Source of the DNA: Rhodospirillales bacterium
GTDB lineage: Bacteria; Pseudomonadota; Gammaproteobacteria; Steroidobacterales; Rariloculaceae
DNA length: 14,713 nt
NCBI GenBank assembly: GCA_024640665.1
Contig: JAHEEO010000053.1
Location: 1-14,713 of the forward strand
Reading direction: 5' to 3'
This document shows, piece by piece, positions 6,602 through 13,808 of the stretch. The notes beneath the pieces are model-generated. The model was not told the DNA's origin. It was given only the letters and a program-made list of their open reading frames with translations, and made no database searches. The translations under genes were made by a program, and so were the position numbers. Position 1 is the first letter of the stretch. The number at the start of each line of letters is the position of its first letter.

Positions 6602-6994
6602 CTAGTGCCCGGTATAAAACAAGTGCTGGCCGATCGTGCTGACATGGGTAAACTGATTGCGCCAGTATGGTGAGGCATAACTGGCATGATAATGAGTCGC
6701 TCCCGACAGCTCGGCCGAGATCACGCCGTTTTGGGCAAGCTTTGCAATCGCAACCGCACGCCGCCAGGCATGCTTGTTTTTCGGCGCTTCCGGCTTACCA
6801 TCACAGTAGTAGCTGAATTGACATCGGTAACGACTGGTTCCACCTTGGGTTACGACTTCGCAGGCAGTATCTGGGTACCGCGAGTCTTCAGCACGGTTGA
6901 GCACAACTTCCGCTACTGCAACCTGTCCCATCAAGGGCTCGGAACGAGCCTCGTAATAAACCGCAAGTGCAAGACACATTAATTCCGGCAACAT
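6602..6994 (-). CDS. SleB-type cell wall hydrolase domain protein
   Basis: 130 residues consisting almost only of the Hydrolase_2/SleB catalytic domain, a peptidoglycan-cleaving fold first known from spore cortex lysis and common in non-sporing proteobacteria. Seen: C-L-A-L-A-V-Y-Y-E-A-R-S-E with catalytic glutamate E15, G-Q-V-A-V-A-E-V-V-L-N-R, Y-P-D-T-A-C-E-V-V-T-Q, C-Q-F-S-Y-Y-C-D-G and a terminal G-A-T-H-Y-H-A. The ATG at 6994 has AGGAG 6 nt upstream, so the start is well supported. There is no Sec signal or membrane segment, so export to the wall is unexplained; phage-like lysis enzymes and some bacterial SleB proteins share this. The gene stands alone and converges on the esterase at the 6563-6589 hairpin. 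Confidence 0.92.
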   Translation of the reverse strand: MLPELMCLALAVYYEARSEPLMGQVAVAEVVLNRAEDSRYPDTACEVVTQGGTSRYRCQFSYYCDGKPEAPKNKHAWRRAVAIAKLAQNGVISAELSGATHYHASYASPYWRNQFTHVSTIGQHLFYTGH

Positions 6995-7365
6995 AGAACT
7001 CTCCTACCAGCCTGTCTCTTTTCAATTCGGGCCGTTAGAACTTTTGGCCCTGAAAACTGAACTCGAGACGCCACCTGACCAGGTGGATCTGCACATAGAA
7101 GTGATTAATGTTCGCTGCATGAGTCACATCCTTGTGGTCCCGAAGCTAATCGACGCAATCGCGCCTTATCTCGGAGCTATGGAATGCAAATCGCATACCA
7201 GACAGCAGACTCTTATGAAATCAAACACTTGCGGTTTGCATAATTTCTTGCTTGTAAGGCATGCCGACGCCAATGCTGGCTTATGTTGACGCCTGGCGCA
7301 TTCGAATGAGCGCCGAAAACAATGGCTGCGCATCGGTGCGTTACATAAGACGTAATCGGCTCATT
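6995..7365. other. 370-bp intergenic region without a supported gene
   Basis: Holds the ribosome binding site of the SleB gene (7001-7005 on the minus strand) and must hold its promoter. An 81-codon plus-strand frame starts at a TTG (7044) with no ribosome binding site and no recognisable motif. A 5-bp GGGCC/GGCCC inverted repeat lies at 7029-7050. A G+C-rich imperfect inverted repeat (GGCGC / GCGCC around a TTCGAA centre) lies at about 7293-7312, downstream of the cytochrome operon on the minus strand, and could be its terminator; this is weak. Confidence 0.4.
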
Positions 7366-9669
7366 TTACTCAGCTGTGCGTAATTCACGTTCCAAAGACA
7401 ACGCGGACGCATCACCAGGCGAAACTGACAGCAACTGCTGAACGTATTGAAGTGCCATGTCGCGCTCATTTAGATCGCGATACATCGTCGCAAGCGCAAA
7501 TAGGATTGGCCCATAACCGGGGAACCGCTGCTGAGCTGCACTCAAGAAGGCTAGGCTGCTTGCTCTGCTTTGTAGTGAATCCAGTGCCAAGCCATACGAG
7601 TAAGCGAGATAGGGATCTTGATCAGCGAGCTCCGCAGCATGCCTTAGCGACACCAGCGCCTGCTCAGTTTGACCAAGACGAACGGCTGAGAGTCCGAGCG
7701 CGGCATGAACCGAAGCGTCGCCTGCCATGACCGAGGTGGCCGCTTCGCGTAACAGTGCGTTGGCCTCCGCTTCCCTGCCAGCGCGACGGTACAAGTCGGC
7801 CAAGTTTACGTATGCCGGGGCAAAACTCGGCTCCGCGCTGATAGCGGATAGATAAAACTGCTCCGCAGATGCGCGGTCGCCGAATTGATCGCGCAGTAAA
7901 CCCAAGCCCAGCCGCCCCTGTGCTGTATCCGCATTGAAATACAGAGACGACTCATACTCGGTAATCGCGGTATCGAAATCTCGTCTTCGCTGCGGGCTCA
8001 GTTGCCCTTCCACGCCGATCAGCACCCTGGCCGCACGAATCCGCAAAGCCCGATTGCGATGATCCAGAAACCGCTGGGCGAATTGCAGCCGAATCTGCGC
8101 ATCGGAAGATTCCAGAGAACTCAGCGCAGCCAATTGCAGCAAGGGCTCCGAACTTCTCAAGCCAAACTCGGCGGCATCAAGAACGGAACTGTCGACTTGC
8201 CTTGCCAAATACTCCATTGCCGTTGCGCGGACGATCGCCGGAGCGCGTTCGTCATACACAGCCGCAAGTAGCTGCTCCCGGCGATTCGCAGCCCATTGCC
8301 TGCCGGCTGCCAGTTGTTCGCCATAGTGCGTTTGGCGCCAGCGGCCATCGGGAAACCACGCTGCAACAGCCGCGGCTGCCCACGCAGAAGGTTGATCGGC
8401 GTGGCAGCTGGTACAAGCATTCGGCGTCGATAGAGTCTCCGACAAGTGTGGCATCGGCACGCGGAAGCTGTGATCCCGGCGCGGATCGATACGCATATAA
8501 GTTTGGGCGGGCATATGACAGTCAACGCAATCCGGCACCGTATCGGATTCGGCATGCCGATGATGTGAGACGGAGGCGAAGACGTCGGCTCGATGGCAAC
8601 CGACGCACAGTCCGTCCCCTTCGCGCCGCAGCGCATTCGTGTGCGGGTCGTGACAGTCAGTGCACACGACACCAGCCGCATACATTGCACTTTGAGCAAA
8701 CGACCCGTAAACAAACACTTCATCAAGGATTTGGCCATCGACGTGATATAGGCCTTCCGTCAACAGTGCCGGCTCAAACGCGTCGAGAAAATTGGCGCCC
8801 AACTGAACCGGAGCCATTTGCGAACGCCGCGCATGACACTGAGCGCATTGCTCGACTTGCAGATGTGGCGACACAACTCCCGTAGATTCGACAATTTGAC
8901 GTGTCGCGATTGGCCCGTCGGAAAACGCCCAAACGGAACGGCTTTGCTGACTGATTGGCATCGGCACAGACGAATCTTCCGCATGTGCAGATCCAGCCCC
9001 ATGACATGCCTCACAGCCCACGTTGACGCTGGACCAGCTTGTCTCGAAACTATTGGTGTCAGCCCGGTAGGCCTTATCGACATGCGTGGAATGACATTCC
9101 GCACAACGAGTATTCCAGTTGAGCAATGAGCCACTCCAATGCAGCGGGTCGTCCGGCTGCATTGCTTGCCCCGCATAGAGATCAAACCACCGTTGCCCGC
9201 CATCAGCATTTGCCCGGGAGTCCCAGGCAATATTCAAAGCCTGGAAGCGGCCGCCTTCGATTTCTATCAGGTATTGTTGCAGCGGATCGAAACCAAATGT
9301 GTAGCGAATTTGGTATTCGCGACTTTCAAAAGACTGATCTTCGCCAGGAAAATCATTCGTCCTAACATGAAAGTCGCCATCGCGCAGAAAGAACTGATAG
9401 AACTTATCGCCGCTGGAGAACTCGGCGTTGTTGAAGTCGCCCAATACTGAATCTACGTCGGCAGGCAGCATTGACTGTGCGTGATGTGATTGCTGCCAAG
9501 CTGCAAATTGCTCGGCATGGCAGCTGGCGCAGGCGTCATCGCCGGTATAAGACAATGCTGCATCGGACTGACCAGCGCCATGTTCGGCTGGTCGGTCGCC
9601 ACTACAACCCGCCAGGACCAAGCTGCTTGCAGCTACGAGGAACAGCTGCTCAAGTTGGACGATGGTCAT
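7366..9669 (-). CDS. octaheme c-type cytochrome lipoprotein with HEAT/TPR tail
   Basis: 767 residues from the ATG at 9669. Seen: a hydrophobic N-terminus ending in lipobox L-A-G-C (C22), so a lipid-anchored periplasmic or outer-membrane protein. There are eight CxxCH heme sites, starting near residues 47, 189, 219, 275, 336, 355, 381 and 419, with R-R-D-H-S-F-R-V-P before the last. A helical HEAT-like stretch lies at about 480-560, and at least four TPR units at about 560-767 (for example E-P-S-F-A-P-A-Y-V-N-L-A-D-L-Y-R-R-A-G-R). Known: such heme-TPR proteins resemble cytochrome c554-type electron carriers; the substrate is unknown. The TPR part should bind a partner protein. The start is uncertain: no Shine-Dalgarno before 9669, and an in-frame TTG at 9726 lies only 13 nt after the previous stop. 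It is the last gene of the five-gene cluster. Confidence 0.9.
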   Translation of the reverse strand: MTIVQLEQLFLVAASSLVLAGCSGDRPAEHGAGQSDAALSYTGDDACASCHAEQFAAWQQSHHAQSMLPADVDSVLGDFNNAEFSSGDKFYQFFLRDGDFHVRTNDFPGEDQSFESREYQIRYTFGFDPLQQYLIEIEGGRFQALNIAWDSRANADGGQRWFDLYAGQAMQPDDPLHWSGSLLNWNTRCAECHSTHVDKAYRADTNSFETSWSSVNVGCEACHGAGSAHAEDSSVPMPISQQSRSVWAFSDGPIATRQIVESTGVVSPHLQVEQCAQCHARRSQMAPVQLGANFLDAFEPALLTEGLYHVDGQILDEVFVYGSFAQSAMYAAGVVCTDCHDPHTNALRREGDGLCVGCHRADVFASVSHHRHAESDTVPDCVDCHMPAQTYMRIDPRRDHSFRVPMPHLSETLSTPNACTSCHADQPSAWAAAAVAAWFPDGRWRQTHYGEQLAAGRQWAANRREQLLAAVYDERAPAIVRATAMEYLARQVDSSVLDAAEFGLRSSEPLLQLAALSSLESSDAQIRLQFAQRFLDHRNRALRIRAARVLIGVEGQLSPQRRRDFDTAITEYESSLYFNADTAQGRLGLGLLRDQFGDRASAEQFYLSAISAEPSFAPAYVNLADLYRRAGREAEANALLREAATSVMAGDASVHAALGLSAVRLGQTEQALVSLRHAAELADQDPYLAYSYGLALDSLQSRASSLAFLSAAQQRFPGYGPILFALATMYRDLNERDMALQYVQQLLSVSPGDASALSLERELRTAE

Positions 9670-9670
9670 G

Positions 9671-9691
9671 GTTGCGGCAATCTGGCGCAAC
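9671..9691 (-). other. stem-loop directly before the cytochrome ATG
   Basis: Perfect 6-bp arms GTTGCG / CGCAAC with a 9-nt loop, one base upstream of ATG 9669. It occupies the place of the ribosome binding site. Either it limits translation of the cytochrome, or the true start is the TTG at 9726 and this is coding sequence. Confidence 0.3.
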
Positions 9692-9739
9692 AGCCCTGCT
9701 TGATGCCAATAGACATCGAACGGCAAAAAAGACGACCCG

Positions 9740-10771
9740 CTACATCGTTACATCTTGGGCCCGATCGGACATCCCTGCTTCCCAAGTGCTCCATCCTGAA
9801 TTCATGCCGTATGGGACTCGCTCTAGTAACGCTTCGATCTCTGCGATTTCACTGTTTTCAATTTTGAACACTTCGGCAATGTACCAGGTCCAAGGCTGTG
9901 TCGGCCCCGCAGTAATGTCGCGCCCATTGGCTGCAGTAAAATTTCTGGTATCGCCGCCGGGATGATCAAAGAAGACAATACTGAATACAACACCGCGCTC
10001 TTGATCGACAGCCACAAAGCGTCGGTCCCGAATTCGATGCACAAAGTGCAGCAGACCTGATTCAAACTGTTCTGCGCAAGTCCACTCTCGCGAGTAATTG
10101 GAAGCAGTTGCAGGATCAGGGCGCGTTTGACCGGCTGGCGTTGGCGAATTTGTGCTGTGCATGCCGTTCTCGAATCGATCGCAGTCATCAGAGAATGGGT
10201 AATCCATCTTGCCGTCGTTTTGCTGCATGCCTGTGAAGTACATGTTCGCGGTCGCAATCAAGTCACTGCGGCTCATGCGCTCACGCTGCGGTATGACTTC
10301 GCTAAACGCCGCACGCGGCGATCCAAATGCGCTGACACGCTCCCAGGCATCTGTGCTTCGAGCAACAAAATGCTCAATCTCGGAAATCTCATCGTTTTCG
10401 ATGCGCAAACGCAGCGCTAACAACGCGCCCGTGCCTAAGTCCGGATTCGCGTGATCTTCTTGAATCGTGCCGATGAAAGCAATTTGTCCGGCAGGCACAT
10501 CCGCGACAAACAAACGATAATCGCCTTTCGACTTCAGCGTATTCCAAAGGCCATCGCCTATCGCGAGCTGCTGGCCGTTTTCAGTAAAACGCACGATCTC
10601 AGCCAAAGCGACTGCATTCGGGTTATTGTCGATCACCGCATCGAGATAACGGTCTACGAAGCCCTCAAGGCACTGTCGATTACACTCGCCATTGCCAATT
10701 TGCGATTGTGCCGAGCTCAACGAACCAACTACGATAAATAGGGCTGCACCCAACTTGTAAAGAAACTTCAT
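9740..10771 (-). CDS. exported protein with two NTF2-like halves (DUF8021-like)
   Basis: 343 residues. A signal peptide (M-K-F-L-Y-K, then L-G-A-A-L-F-I-V-V-G-S-L-S-S-A, cleavage near A-Q-S/Q) sends it to the periplasm. The rest looks like a duplicated SnoaL/NTF2-type cone: C-L-E-G-F-V-D-R-Y-L-D-A-V, R-F-T-E-N-G-Q-Q-L, G-D-G-L-W and R-I-E-N-D-E-I-S-E-I-E at 123-133 in the first half, and K-I-E-N-S-E-I-A-E-I-E at 303-313 in the second. The R-F-T-E-N-G and G-D-G-L-W signatures match what I recall as DUF8021; function unknown. Four cysteines (30, 34, 197, 232) could form disulphides. The ATG has a GGGGA about 9 nt upstream and lies 16 nt after the DUF6607 stop, so it is in the same operon. Small-molecule binding or isomerase-like chemistry is possible but unproven. 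Confidence 0.82.
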   Translation of the reverse strand: MKFLYKLGAALFIVVGSLSSAQSQIGNGECNRQCLEGFVDRYLDAVIDNNPNAVALAEIVRFTENGQQLAIGDGLWNTLKSKGDYRLFVADVPAGQIAFIGTIQEDHANPDLGTGALLALRLRIENDEISEIEHFVARSTDAWERVSAFGSPRAAFSEVIPQRERMSRSDLIATANMYFTGMQQNDGKMDYPFSDDCDRFENGMHSTNSPTPAGQTRPDPATASNYSREWTCAEQFESGLLHFVHRIRDRRFVAVDQERGVVFSIVFFDHPGGDTRNFTAANGRDITAGPTQPWTWYIAEVFKIENSEIAEIEALLERVPYGMNSGWSTWEAGMSDRAQDVTM

Positions 10772-10787
10772 TGTTCGTCTTCCCCGC

Positions 10788-11921
10788 CTAATTTATGAAT
10801 TGCTCTATAGTCTCTCGCACAAATCGCCGGCCGCGGCTTGAATTATAAGCCTCGCCCTCTTCCAGCTTGCTCGCGTACTCAAACATAGCTTGCCAAAGCG
10901 CTCGGCCCTCGCGTTCCTCAGTAAACTGAAAATTAGTGTGCTCGTCAAAAACATCCTGCCAAGCCTGACGTACATCCGCCCAAAATACGGAAGTCTGCTC
11001 CCAATACGAATCGGCAGCACTGAAATCAAAGTCTACTATGCGTTCGTAACGATTTACCCCCAGCTCGCGTGACCGATAGCCGACTCGTTCGTCCACGTGG
11101 CCATCGGCATCCAGAACTGCCTTCAAGTTTTCTTCTTCTTGTACCCAGCCACTGGGCAAGATCGTGTGCCGGTTCGTGCCAATCAATACATCGTAGTCAT
11201 CACGCACACTCGATTCGCGCCGCGGCAATGGACGCCAGGTTGCATCGCTGGTCCACGCGGAAAAACTGGCATTGTGTTCCCAGCGGCCGAAGGCCGCATA
11301 GCGCGGGGAATCGTCCACTTGATACACGGCTTGAGACCATTTGCCTTTCACGTCTGATGCAACGACTCTCGACCAACGATCGTTGCCGACATAGTGATGC
11401 ACTGCTGGCGCCTCGTAACGCCACTCCTGCCGCCAGTGCTTTTGCACAAAGGGTCCCTGCAAGTCGCCATCATCGTCACGAATAAACATGGCCATGATGT
11501 GTTGCAGTGTAATGTGCGTACCTGTGTCCTCAACGACATAAATATATTCCGTGCCCCACGACTGGTACGGACGCTGTGGCGTAAACTCTGGCGCAAATCC
11601 AACTGTTTCGATGAAATCGAAACTCGTCCTGAATCCTCCGGCCATTGCCAGGATTGCGCGCCGGTCGCGTTCAAAATCATCAATGCCCTGCGCCCTCAAT
11701 GCGCGCCAAGCCGGTGATTCGGAGTGATCGAGCACGACCGGCGCACCCCGCGACGTGCCGCCGCGCGGGCGCATGTCGCCATCCGCAACAAACGGCCAAC
11801 TAAAGGTAAACTGCCGATGCGGATTTTCGCTTTGCGCTACGGCCGCCGCGGTGCAACCAACTGCCGCAATGCTTATTACGGCAGCGATGAATAAGCCTCG
11901 CTTTGATCTCAGTAGATTCAT
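10788..11921 (-). CDS. exported DUF6607 family protein
   Basis: 377 residues. The N-terminus (M-N-L-L-R-S-K-R-G-L-F, hydrophobic to about 29) is a signal peptide; cleavage near V-A-Q-S or lipidation at the cysteine of A-V-G-C are both possible. I recognise the DUF6607 pattern: R-P-R-G-G-T-S-R-G, F-E-R-D-R-R-A-I-L-A-M-A-G, F-D-F-I-E-T-V-G-F, P-Y-Q-S-W-G-T-E-Y-I-Y-V-V-E and many tryptophans in a probably beta-rich body (R-Q-E-W-R-Y, Y-A-A-F-G-R-W-E-H, E-R-I-V-D-F-D-F). Family function is unknown. Its ATG overlaps the stop of the MBL gene (shared ATGA, 11918-11921) and has no ribosome binding site of its own, so translation is probably coupled to MBL, implying matched amounts. Confidence 0.88.
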   Translation of the reverse strand: MNLLRSKRGLFIAAVISIAAVGCTAAAVAQSENPHRQFTFSWPFVADGDMRPRGGTSRGAPVVLDHSESPAWRALRAQGIDDFERDRRAILAMAGGFRTSFDFIETVGFAPEFTPQRPYQSWGTEYIYVVEDTGTHITLQHIMAMFIRDDDGDLQGPFVQKHWRQEWRYEAPAVHHYVGNDRWSRVVASDVKGKWSQAVYQVDDSPRYAAFGRWEHNASFSAWTSDATWRPLPRRESSVRDDYDVLIGTNRHTILPSGWVQEEENLKAVLDADGHVDERVGYRSRELGVNRYERIVDFDFSAADSYWEQTSVFWADVRQAWQDVFDEHTNFQFTEEREGRALWQAMFEYASKLEEGEAYNSSRGRRFVRETIEQFIN

Positions 11922-12910
11922 CGCGCCATCAAAATTTCATGCATGCCCGCAATGTTGTCCGGCCCCCATTGCTCGAAAAATTCCCAATCAGCATATTCCT
12001 CGAGTCTTAGGTTCGCGCGCAGATCAGCGACATTGCGTCCCGCTGCAATGCCGGCGGCTACTGCATCACGCAAATCTTCCCGGTATTGTCGATGCGCAAC
12101 GAAATCTGCGCGCGTCCCGATTTGACCGTGACCCGGAGCAAAGTAGTCGAAGTCGAGTGCCTCAATGGCCTTCGCTTCGTTCACTTCTCCAACTAAGGTG
12201 CCAAACGGCACACGATTAACGAGCACAAAATCGACAACAAAAACGGCATCGTCATCCGGGTAATAGATGGTAGTGGTATCGTCTGCATGCTCGATAGGCG
12301 AATGTATCAGCTCAACGTGCTTATCGCCCAAACGCAGAGTCAGTTTGTCCTGAAATGTAATGTCTGGTGGCCGCACGTCGGCCAATGGGCCGCGGGTCAC
12401 TTCTGCGCCGTTCAAAACGCCATCTCGATTATCATCATACAAACGAAAATTACTGGCCAATGCACCGCGGGCCTCGCCGACTTCTAGTCGCCCGTTATCG
12501 TTTGCGTCCAGGGCAGCAGCACTTTCAGGCAACGGCGTTGAAGCTGGAGGCATGCCCAAATGCCGCGATGTATTTTCATGCGCGACAAATTGTGCCGTAT
12601 CTGCGAACACCGCTCCCCCCGAAGCATGGTCCCAATCTCTGTGACTGTAGACCACATAGCGTACCGGCACATTGAAACGCTGCTGGAGTTCGCCCTTGAG
12701 CCAGGTGGCAAACTCGGTGCCAATTGGATCAGCCAAGACGATGCCTTCTGGCGTCACCATAAAAGTCGACACATGCAGGTCGAAATCGCGGGCCCAATAG
12801 ACGTCGCCATTTAACTGCGCGATTTCGCGTTGTGCCTGCTGGCCGAAGGCAGGGGCCGTGCAAGCGGCAAAACCTGCGGCTAATAGCAGTGCGCGCCTAA
12901 TTCTCAACAT
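11918..12910 (-). CDS. exported MBL-fold metallo-hydrolase with inserted EF-hand pair
   Basis: 330 residues with a signal peptide (M-L-R-I-R-R-A-L-L-L-A-A-G, cleavage near A-F-G/Q). MBL landmarks: strand motif V-L-A-D-P-I-G (59-65), metal motif H90-R-D-W-D-H95, a later His in H-S-P-I-E-H (203-208), Asp in V-V-D-F (227), and F-A-P-G-H-G (H261). Between the first and second metal motifs sit two textbook EF-hand loops, D135-A-N-D-N-G-R-L-E-V-G-E146 and D159-D-N-R-D-G-V-L-N-G-A-E170. Known: MBL enzymes use one or two Zn or Fe to hydrolyse lactones, thioesters, phosphodiesters or beta-lactams. Inference: a periplasmic hydrolase stabilised or switched by calcium. The usual HxHxDH has Asp92 in place of the second His. 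The ATG at 12910 is preferred over 12916 because AGGAG lies 6 nt upstream. It overlaps the DUF3750 gene by 14 nt and the DUF6607 gene by 4 nt. Confidence 0.92.
   Translation of the reverse strand: MLRIRRALLLAAGFAACTAPAFGQQAQREIAQLNGDVYWARDFDLHVSTFMVTPEGIVLADPIGTEFATWLKGELQQRFNVPVRYVVYSHRDWDHASGGAVFADTAQFVAHENTSRHLGMPPASTPLPESAAALDANDNGRLEVGEARGALASNFRLYDDNRDGVLNGAEVTRGPLADVRPPDITFQDKLTLRLGDKHVELIHSPIEHADDTTTIYYPDDDAVFVVDFVLVNRVPFGTLVGEVNEAKAIEALDFDYFAPGHGQIGTRADFVAHRQYREDLRDAVAAGIAAGRNVADLRANLRLEEYADWEFFEQWGPDNIAGMHEILMAR
12401..12508 (-). other. tandem EF-hand loops encoded inside the MBL gene
   Basis: Codons 135-170 of the MBL gene. Both 12-residue loops have acidic or Asn ligands at positions 1, 3 and 5, Gly at 6, Leu at 8 and Glu at 12, with a 12-residue helical linker between them. 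That is the complete calcium-binding pattern. Confidence 0.85.
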
Positions 12911-13703
12911 CGCCATCTCCTGTTGCTTGTATTTCTCGTGCGGCTGCAGTTTCCAAAAATCGCATTGCGCTCAGTGTGCCCGCCAGCGGCAACTTCAATG
13001 CTAGATCAAGCGGATCTACACCGAAAGTCAGACCCAAAAGATTAAGCTCCAAGCCTTCTTCGCGACCGACCATAATCCCCAACAATCCATATAGATTTAG
13101 CTGCAAGCCCGTACCGCTGGGAGACCGCGCGACAAAACCCGCGCTCAAGAAGTCCTTGCCAATTGCATTCGCCGGCAAATCTGCGCGCAATTCGGGTACT
13201 TCGCGCAATACATGCGCCGTAAAGGTGTTTGAATTGGGCCCAGGCCATACATGGTAGGTATCGGCATATGGATAACTCAGCACAGCCTGCTCTATCCGCG
13301 TAATCAGTTCGTCGACGTCATCGCCGCGCCGCTCTGCGATCAGTGTCGGTGCATTACCATACCAAGGCTCATCCGGTACCCGCTCGCGCGCGACGACGGA
13401 TGTGCCGTTGCGGCGCAGTCTCCAGCCCATGACTTCGTAGACGGTATACGACTGTTCCTGCGCTCGCTTTACTGCAATCCATGTATGAACACCGAAATAT
13501 CCGCGCCAGCGCACCGCACGTGCCGCATAAACCTGGACGACGGCCTGCGGAGCGAGTGCAGGATCTGGCGCGAGACCGACACTTGCCCGACTCGCCTGCC
13601 GCCAGCTGCCCGGCGCACGATTTTGTTTCAGGTCGTAGTAGGTTGCGCCAATGGTTAGCGGCAACAAACCCAATACAATCCATTTGGCTCTTATTCGTCG
13701 CAT
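12897..13703 (-). CDS. DUF3750 family membrane-anchored protein
   Basis: 268 residues. A basic N-terminus (M-R-R-I-R-A-K) and one hydrophobic segment (W-I-V-L-G-L-L-P-L-T-I-G-A) without a clear cleavage site predict an inner-membrane anchor with the rest in the periplasm. I recognise DUF3750 by V-Q-V-Y-A-A-R-A-V-R-W, G-Y-F-G-V-H-T-W-I-A-V-K, Y-E-V-M-G-W and the Y-P-Y-A-D-T-Y-H-V-W-P-G-P-N-S-N-T-F motif, whose His and Asn/Ser residues could form an active site. The last third (L-Q-L-N-L-Y-G-L-L-G-I, L-E-L-N-L-L-G-L-T-F-G-V-D) is hydrophobic and Gly-rich. Family function is unknown; the conserved His-containing motifs recall transglutaminase/NlpC-like folds, but that is a guess. It is the first gene of the minus-strand operon; an AGGT lies about 8 nt before its ATG, and its 3' end overlaps the MBL start. 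Confidence 0.88.
   Translation of the reverse strand: MRRIRAKWIVLGLLPLTIGATYYDLKQNRAPGSWRQASRASVGLAPDPALAPQAVVQVYAARAVRWRGYFGVHTWIAVKRAQEQSYTVYEVMGWRLRRNGTSVVARERVPDEPWYGNAPTLIAERRGDDVDELITRIEQAVLSYPYADTYHVWPGPNSNTFTAHVLREVPELRADLPANAIGKDFLSAGFVARSPSGTGLQLNLYGLLGIMVGREEGLELNLLGLTFGVDPLDLALKLPLAGTLSAMRFLETAAAREIQATGDGDVEN
12917..12921 (-). promoter_or_regulatory. ribosome binding site deciding the MBL start
   Basis: AGGAG ends directly at the upstream ATG 12916 but is 6 nt before ATG 12910, so the latter is the workable start. The site lies inside the end of the DUF3750 gene. Confidence 0.75.
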
Positions 13704-13794
13704 GGTGGACCTGCACGATAGTTGCTAGGTTAGGCACGATCAAGCGCTATTGGTTCAGGTGGCTATGCAGTGCAGATCGAGACGTCAATCGTCA

Positions 13795-13800
13795 AAGGAG
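13795..13800 (+). promoter_or_regulatory. ribosome binding site for the TTG start at 13809
   Basis: AAGGAG with an 8-nt spacer before TTG 13809. No in-frame ATG or GTG lies near the required N-terminus, so this site supports a TTG start. Confidence 0.75.
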
Positions 13801-13808
13801 ATTGAGAC

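Noticed and set aside
7044..7289. 81-codon plus-strand frame with a TTG start
   Set aside because: No ribosome binding site, no motif, and it sits in a region that should be promoter DNA of the minus-strand SleB gene.
7293..7312. Imperfect GGCGC/GCGCC hairpin downstream of the cytochrome operon
   Set aside because: The inner pairing breaks after 5 bp and no U-tract follows, so it is mentioned only as part of the intergenic region.
8202..8885. Long plus-strand frame (227 codons) opposite the cytochrome gene
   Set aside because: Antisense to eight-heme/TPR coding sequence; rich in Arg/Pro/His/Thr as expected for a shadow frame, with no family motif.
13715..13743. Minus-strand TTGATC - 17 nt - TATCGT promoter-like pair before the DUF3750 gene
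   Set aside because: Transcription would start about 5 nt before the ATG and exclude the ribosome binding site; matches are only 4 of 6 in each box.
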